Assembly: GCA_029571215.1 (NCBI GenBank)
Contig: JAKPTE010000008.1
Location: 1 to 64,000 of the forward strand
Length of the DNA stretch: 64,000 nt
Direction: 5' to 3'
Source of the DNA: Bacteroidota bacterium
GTDB taxonomy: Bacteria; Bacteroidota; Bacteroidia; Bacteroidales; JAAYUG01
The position numbers and the translations under genes were made by a program. The notes below the pieces were generated by a model. That model was not told where the DNA came from. It saw only the letters and a program-made list of their open reading frames with translations, and did no database searches. Shown here in pieces: positions 59,751 to 64,000 of the stretch (its first letter is position 1; each line of letters begins with the position of its first letter).

Positions 59751-59804
59751 TGCAGTGCATTTTAAAGAATATCCCTAAGGTTTGCAGCACTGCAAACCTT
59801 TTTT
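59751..59804 (+). promoter_or_regulatory. his attenuator: antiterminator TGCAGTGC (59751-59758) : GCACTGCA (59787-59794) versus terminator AAGGTTTGCA (59777-59786) : TGCAAACCTT (59791-59800) plus T-run
   Basis: Perfect 10-bp terminator stem with GCAC loop followed by U-tract; perfect 8-bp competing pairing that consumes the loop and the start of the 3' arm. Confidence 0.85.
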
Positions 59805-59822
59805 GTTTTAAACACATTGTGT

Positions 59823-60680
59823 ATGGAAATTGTGAAATTAGCCATTCAAAAATCAGGGAGACTGAGTGAAAAGTCGCTCCAGTTGCTTTCGGAGTGTGGT
59901 ATTGGATTTGAAAACGGAGAGCGCCGGCTTGTGGCACGGGCGCATAATTTTCCTGTGGAACTCCTTTTTCTCCGCGATGACGATATCCCGCAGTACGTTT
60001 CTGATGGAGTGGCTGATGCAGGAATTGTGGGTGAAAATATCATTGCCGAAAAGGAATACCCTGTACCTGTCATGGAAAAACTTGGTTTTGCCCGTTGCCG
60101 CCTTTCTCTGGCTGTTCCAAAATCAGTCAGTTACAGTGGGACTGAATGGCTTCAGGGAAAACGGATTGCAACATCCTATCCCGGGATTCTGAAGAGGTTT
60201 CTTACTGAAAAAAATCTGGAAGCGGATATCCATGAAATCAGCGGAAGCGTGGAAATCGCTCCAGGAATAGGGCTGGCTGATGCCATTTTCGATATTGTTA
60301 GTTCCGGAAGCACGCTCATCAGCAACGGACTGAAAGAAGTGGAAACCATTATGCATTCCCAGGCTGTTCTGATAAAAAATGCCCACCTTTCCCAGGAAAA
60401 AAATCAGATTCTTGACCGGATGCTTTTCAGAATAAGGGCTGTTCAGAAAGCAAAGAGCAATAAATATATCCTGCTGAATGCCCCCAACGAAAGCATTCCT
60501 GAAATAACCCGTCTGATACCGGGAATGAAAAGCCCAACCGTGATACCATTGGCCATGGAAGGCTGGAGCTCGCTTCATTCCGTTGTAAATGAAAATGATT
60601 TCTGGGAAGTTATTGGTAAACTGAAAGAACTTGGAGCACAGGGAATTCTTGTCATTCCTATTGAAAAGATGATTGTATAG
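59823..60680 (+). CDS. hisG: ATP phosphoribosyltransferase
   Basis: Start set at MEIVKLAIQKSGRLSEKSLQLL; DAGIVGENII, ATSYPGILKRFL, GLADAIFDIVSSGSTL. Confidence 0.97.
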   Translation: MEIVKLAIQKSGRLSEKSLQLLSECGIGFENGERRLVARAHNFPVELLFLRDDDIPQYVSDGVADAGIVGENIIAEKEYPVPVMEKLGFARCRLSLAVPKSVSYSGTEWLQGKRIATSYPGILKRFLTEKNLEADIHEISGSVEIAPGIGLADAIFDIVSSGSTLISNGLKEVETIMHSQAVLIKNAHLSQEKNQILDRMLFRIRAVQKAKSNKYILLNAPNESIPEITRLIPGMKSPTVIPLAMEGWSSLHSVVNENDFWEVIGKLKELGAQGILVIPIEKMIV

Positions 60681-60687
60681 TTACCTA

Positions 60688-61995
60688 ATGTCGTCGATTA
60701 TGCAGATTATAACTGATCCACCAAAAAATAAATGGCCAGAATTGCTGGCCCGGCCTCTGCTGAACAGTGATGCACTGGAAGACTCTGTAAAAAAAATCCT
60801 GGAAGAGGTTCGGCAGGAAGGGGATCGTGCTGTTCGTTCCCTCACAAAAAGGTTTGATGGAGCCGATATACCCATATTCCGGGTGACACCGGATGAATTC
60901 GATCAGGCCGATGCCCGGCTTTCTTCCGATACCAAAAAAGCAATAGCCACTGCTATTGAAAACATCACCCGGTTCCACAAAGCGCAAATGCCTGCAAAAA
61001 TAAGGATCGAAACAACTCCCGGTGTACAGTGCTGGCAAAAAAGTGTTCCCGTTCATAGTGTAGGACTTTATGTTCCTGGCGGTTCAGCTCCGCTTTTTTC
61101 TACCGTTCTTATGCTCGGAATACCTGCCAGGCTGGCTGGTTGTGAACGAATCATTGTCTGCACACCGCCCGGAAAAGATGCAGCCATTCATCCGGCAATA
61201 CTTTATTCGGCCAAAGCAATCGGAATTACCGAAGTTTACAAAGTGGGAGGAGTACAGGCTATTGCAGCCATGGCTTACGGTACAGAAACCATTCCGGCTG
61301 TAAATAAAATTTTCGGCCCCGGAAACCAGTATGTTACGATTGCCAAACAAATAGTCAGTCGCCAGGGAGTTGCTATTGACCTTCCGGCTGGTCCGTCAGA
61401 GGTACTGGTGGTCGCTGATGAAACAGCCATCCCTTCCTTTGTGGCTTCCGACTTGCTGGCCCAGGCAGAACATGGCCCCGATAGTCAGGTCATCCTGATA
61501 ACCACCCATCCTGAAATTGTAGAACCCATATTGTCAGAACTTAAAACCCAACTCGCAGCTCTGCCCCGTCGAAACATTGCCGAAAAAAGCCTTTCCGGAA
61601 GCAAAGTATTTATTGTGAGGGATAACCAAACCATGATGGATATGGTTAATGAGTATGCTCCCGAGCATTTGATTATTGCTGCCCGAAATGCTGAAACCCT
61701 TGCGGAACTGGTTGTCAATGCCGGTTCGGTATTCATAGGTAACTATTCCCCTGAAAGTGCAGGTGATTATGCCTCAGGCACAAACCATACCCTCCCGACC
61801 TACGGCTATGCCAAAGTTTTCGGAGGGGTCAGCATCGACTCCTTTATGAAGAAGATTACCTTCCAGGAACTGTCGGAGTTTGGCCTTCGGAATCTGGGAC
61901 CGGCTGTGATGAATATGGCGGCTGTCGAAGAACTCGAAGGACATCGCAACGCCGTAAAAATTCGTTTTGATTACCTGAGCAAAAAACAAAGCTGA
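60688..61995 (+). CDS. hisD: Histidinol dehydrogenase
   Basis: [73 protein letters not shown]; start could also be 60700. Confidence 0.97.
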   Translation: MSSIMQIITDPPKNKWPELLARPLLNSDALEDSVKKILEEVRQEGDRAVRSLTKRFDGADIPIFRVTPDEFDQADARLSSDTKKAIATAIENITRFHKAQMPAKIRIETTPGVQCWQKSVPVHSVGLYVPGGSAPLFSTVLMLGIPARLAGCERIIVCTPPGKDAAIHPAILYSAKAIGITEVYKVGGVQAIAAMAYGTETIPAVNKIFGPGNQYVTIAKQIVSRQGVAIDLPAGPSEVLVVADETAIPSFVASDLLAQAEHGPDSQVILITTHPEIVEPILSELKTQLAALPRRNIAEKSLSGSKVFIVRDNQTMMDMVNEYAPEHLIIAARNAETLAELVVNAGSVFIGNYSPESAGDYASGTNHTLPTYGYAKVFGGVSIDSFMKKITFQELSEFGLRNLGPAVMNMAAVEELEGHRNAVKIRFDYLSKKQS

Positions 61996-63035
61996 TGAAC
62001 CTCGATCTGTATTTCCGGCCCTCAGTATTATCCCTGACTCCCTATTCTTCTGCTCGTGATGATTTCCAGGGAGAGGCCTCGGTTTTTCTTGACGCCAATG
62101 AAAATCCTTACAACAGTCCCTATAACCGTTACCCGGATCCGCACCACAGAAAACTAAGGAAGCGAATTGCCGAACTGAAAAATGTGCCTCCGGAATCCAT
62201 TTTTCTTGGAAACGGAAGTGACGAAGCCATCGACCTGCTAATCAGGGCTACTTGCGAACCGGGTGTACATTCGGTGCTGGCAATTGATCCTACTTACGGT
62301 ATGTATGCCGTTGCTGCTGCTGTGAACAATGTCAGATATACCGGGGTTCTTCTGAAAGAGGATTTTTCTCTTGACAGGGAGAAATTGCTCGGGGCGGTCA
62401 CTTCACAGACCAGACTGCTGTTCCTCTGCTCTCCCAATAACCCAACAGCCAATAGTTTTGACCCGGCAGATATTGCATACCTTGTCAGAAATTTTCAAGG
62501 ACAGGGACTGGTGGTACTCGATGAAGCGTATATTGATTTTTCCCGCTATCCGGGTTTTCTCGGGCGATTGCAGGATTTTGAAAACCTGGTCATCTTGCAG
62601 ACTTTCTCCAAAGCATGGGGGCTTGCAGGAGTGCGACTGGGGATGGCGTTCGCAAATCCTGACATTATTAAAATACTCTATAAGATCAAGTATCCATATA
62701 ATATCAATGTGCTCACCCAGGAACTTGTCATTGACTTTCTCAGCAAACCATACCTGAAAGATCAGTGGGTGGAGATGATTCTCAGCGAACGTACCATACT
62801 CGCACAAAGGCTCGCCGGATTGCCATTTGTCAAAATGGTTTATCCTTCGGATGCGAATTTTCTTCTGGTACAGGTTGATGAAACGGAGAAAATATACAAC
62901 TGGTTGTGCGGTCAGTCCGTTATTGTGCGCAATCGCTCCAACGTGAACCTGTGCTCCGGATGCCTGAGGATAACGGTGGGAACACCGGAAGAAAACCAAA
63001 AATTGCTGGATGCTCTATCATATTATAAAAAATAA
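61995..63035 (+). CDS. hisC: Histidinol-phosphate aminotransferase
   Basis: 346 aa; DANENPYNSPYNRYPDPHHRKLRKRIAEL, FLCSPNNPTAN, VVLDEAYIDF, QTFSKAWGLAGVRLGM; start overlaps the hisD stop (TGATG). Confidence 0.97.
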   Translation: MNLDLYFRPSVLSLTPYSSARDDFQGEASVFLDANENPYNSPYNRYPDPHHRKLRKRIAELKNVPPESIFLGNGSDEAIDLLIRATCEPGVHSVLAIDPTYGMYAVAAAVNNVRYTGVLLKEDFSLDREKLLGAVTSQTRLLFLCSPNNPTANSFDPADIAYLVRNFQGQGLVVLDEAYIDFSRYPGFLGRLQDFENLVILQTFSKAWGLAGVRLGMAFANPDIIKILYKIKYPYNINVLTQELVIDFLSKPYLKDQWVEMILSERTILAQRLAGLPFVKMVYPSDANFLLVQVDETEKIYNWLCGQSVIVRNRSNVNLCSGCLRITVGTPEENQKLLDALSYYKK

Positions 63036-63038
63036 GTT

Positions 63039-64000
63039 ATGGCCGGAAAAAAAGTTCTTTTCATTGATCGTGATGGTACACTGATCGTTGAACCTCAGGA
63101 TACATTTCAGATTGATTCCCTGGAGCGTCTGGAATTTTTGCCGGGTGTATTCCGAAACCTTCATTACATACGGCATAACTGCGATTATGAACTCGTTATG
63201 GTTAGCAACCAGGATGGTCTGGGAACACCGGCATACCCGCAGGCTGCTTTTGATCTCGTGCAGAATAAACTGATTACTTATTTTACTAACGAAGGAGTTT
63301 TTTTTGATGACATTTATATTGATCCTTCCCTTCCTCATCAAAATTCACCCGGCAGGAAACCGGGTACGGCAATGCTGACGAAATATTTTGGTCCTGGCTA
63401 CAATCTCGCTGAATCGTATGTTATCGGCGATCGTCTCACAGATATTGAACTCGCGCGTAATCTGGGGGCATCCGGAATTCTTATCGGCGATGCATCTCGT
63501 TGGGAAGAGGTGCAAAAAGCTGGCCTCGGCGCATGGTGCGCTCTCATAAGTCCTGACTGGAACCGGATTGCAGAGTTTCTGATGCAGCGCAATCGCTATG
63601 CTCAGGTGAAACGGACAACCAGGGAAACCGATATTTCCGTTTCCATTAGTCTGGATGGAAAAGGTACAGGAAACATTTCCACTGGGATAGGATTTTTTGA
63701 TCATATGCTGGATCAGATTGCACGTCACTCCGGATGTGATATCAGTATCCGGGTAAAAGGAGATCTCCATGTAGATGAGCATCATACAATTGAAGATGTT
63801 GCCCTGTGCCTCGGCGAGGCGTTCCGAACTGCACTCGGCGATATGAAAGGAGTGCAACGGTATGGATTCGCCCTTCCGATGGATGAATCGCGGGCAACGG
63901 TGCTGATTGATTTTGGTGGTCGTCCCTTCTTCCGCTGGAAAGCGGTTTTCCGCAGAGAACGAATCGGAGAATTTCCTGCCGAAATGTTCCCGCACTTTTT
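63039..64000 (+). CDS. hisB: Bifunctional histidinol-phosphatase / imidazoleglycerol-phosphate dehydratase (truncated by window end)
   Basis: From ATG at 63039: MAGKKVLFIDRDGTLIVEP...VSNQDGLGT...GDRLTDIELARNLG...; then GIGFFDHMLDQIARHSG, DEHHTIEDVALCLGEA. Confidence 0.96.
   Translation, partial: MAGKKVLFIDRDGTLIVEPQDTFQIDSLERLEFLPGVFRNLHYIRHNCDYELVMVSNQDGLGTPAYPQAAFDLVQNKLITYFTNEGVFFDDIYIDPSLPHQNSPGRKPGTAMLTKYFGPGYNLAESYVIGDRLTDIELARNLGASGILIGDASRWEEVQKAGLGAWCALISPDWNRIAEFLMQRNRYAQVKRTTRETDISVSISLDGKGTGNISTGIGFFDHMLDQIARHSGCDISIRVKGDLHVDEHHTIEDVALCLGEAFRTALGDMKGVQRYGFALPMDESRATVLIDFGGRPFFRWKAVFRRERIGEFPAEMFPHF

Noticed and set aside
59650-59937. 95-aa minus-strand ORF across the his leader
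   Set aside because: Antisense to the leader peptide, attenuator and hisG start; composition is explained by those elements.
1-64000. CRISPR arrays, intact insertion sequences, prophage, rRNA, toxin-antitoxin or known antiphage genes
   Set aside because: Looked for on both strands; no regularly spaced repeats, transposase, integrase, phage structural or defence proteins could be recognised.

Overview
This window looks like chromosomal DNA from a member of the Bacteroidota. That assignment is inferred from TAnnTTTG-type -7 promoter elements and from gene families typical of the phylum, such as HYC_CC_PP, DUF3857 and FAS1 lipoproteins. I found about 45 protein genes, one tRNA-Lys(CUU) and the first four genes of a histidine operon (hisG-D-C-B, with hisB cut by the window end). 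A CusA-type metal efflux gene is cut by the window start. Other recognisable blocks are: a copper/heavy-metal cluster; a C1/glycerate/D-amino-acid neighbourhood; a kinase-less PAS/GAF sensor beside two single-domain receivers and a Crp/Fnr regulator; an ECF sigma factor operon; a TetR-TolC-HlyD-ABC exporter operon with an embedded HAD phosphatase; two DUF3857/transglutaminase proteins; a DUF1987 (SiaC-like) gene next to a TPR-SpoIIE phosphatase; and an orphan GroES-like protein. The clearest unannotated element is a histidine attenuator upstream of hisG. It comprises a promoter, a 20-aa leader peptide MKKGIAYQIHGHHHHVDAGI, mutually exclusive antiterminator and terminator hairpins, and a U-tract. 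It is absent from the ORF track because it is too short. I saw no CRISPR array, intact IS element, prophage or rRNA. All calls come from reading the sequence; no database search was run.
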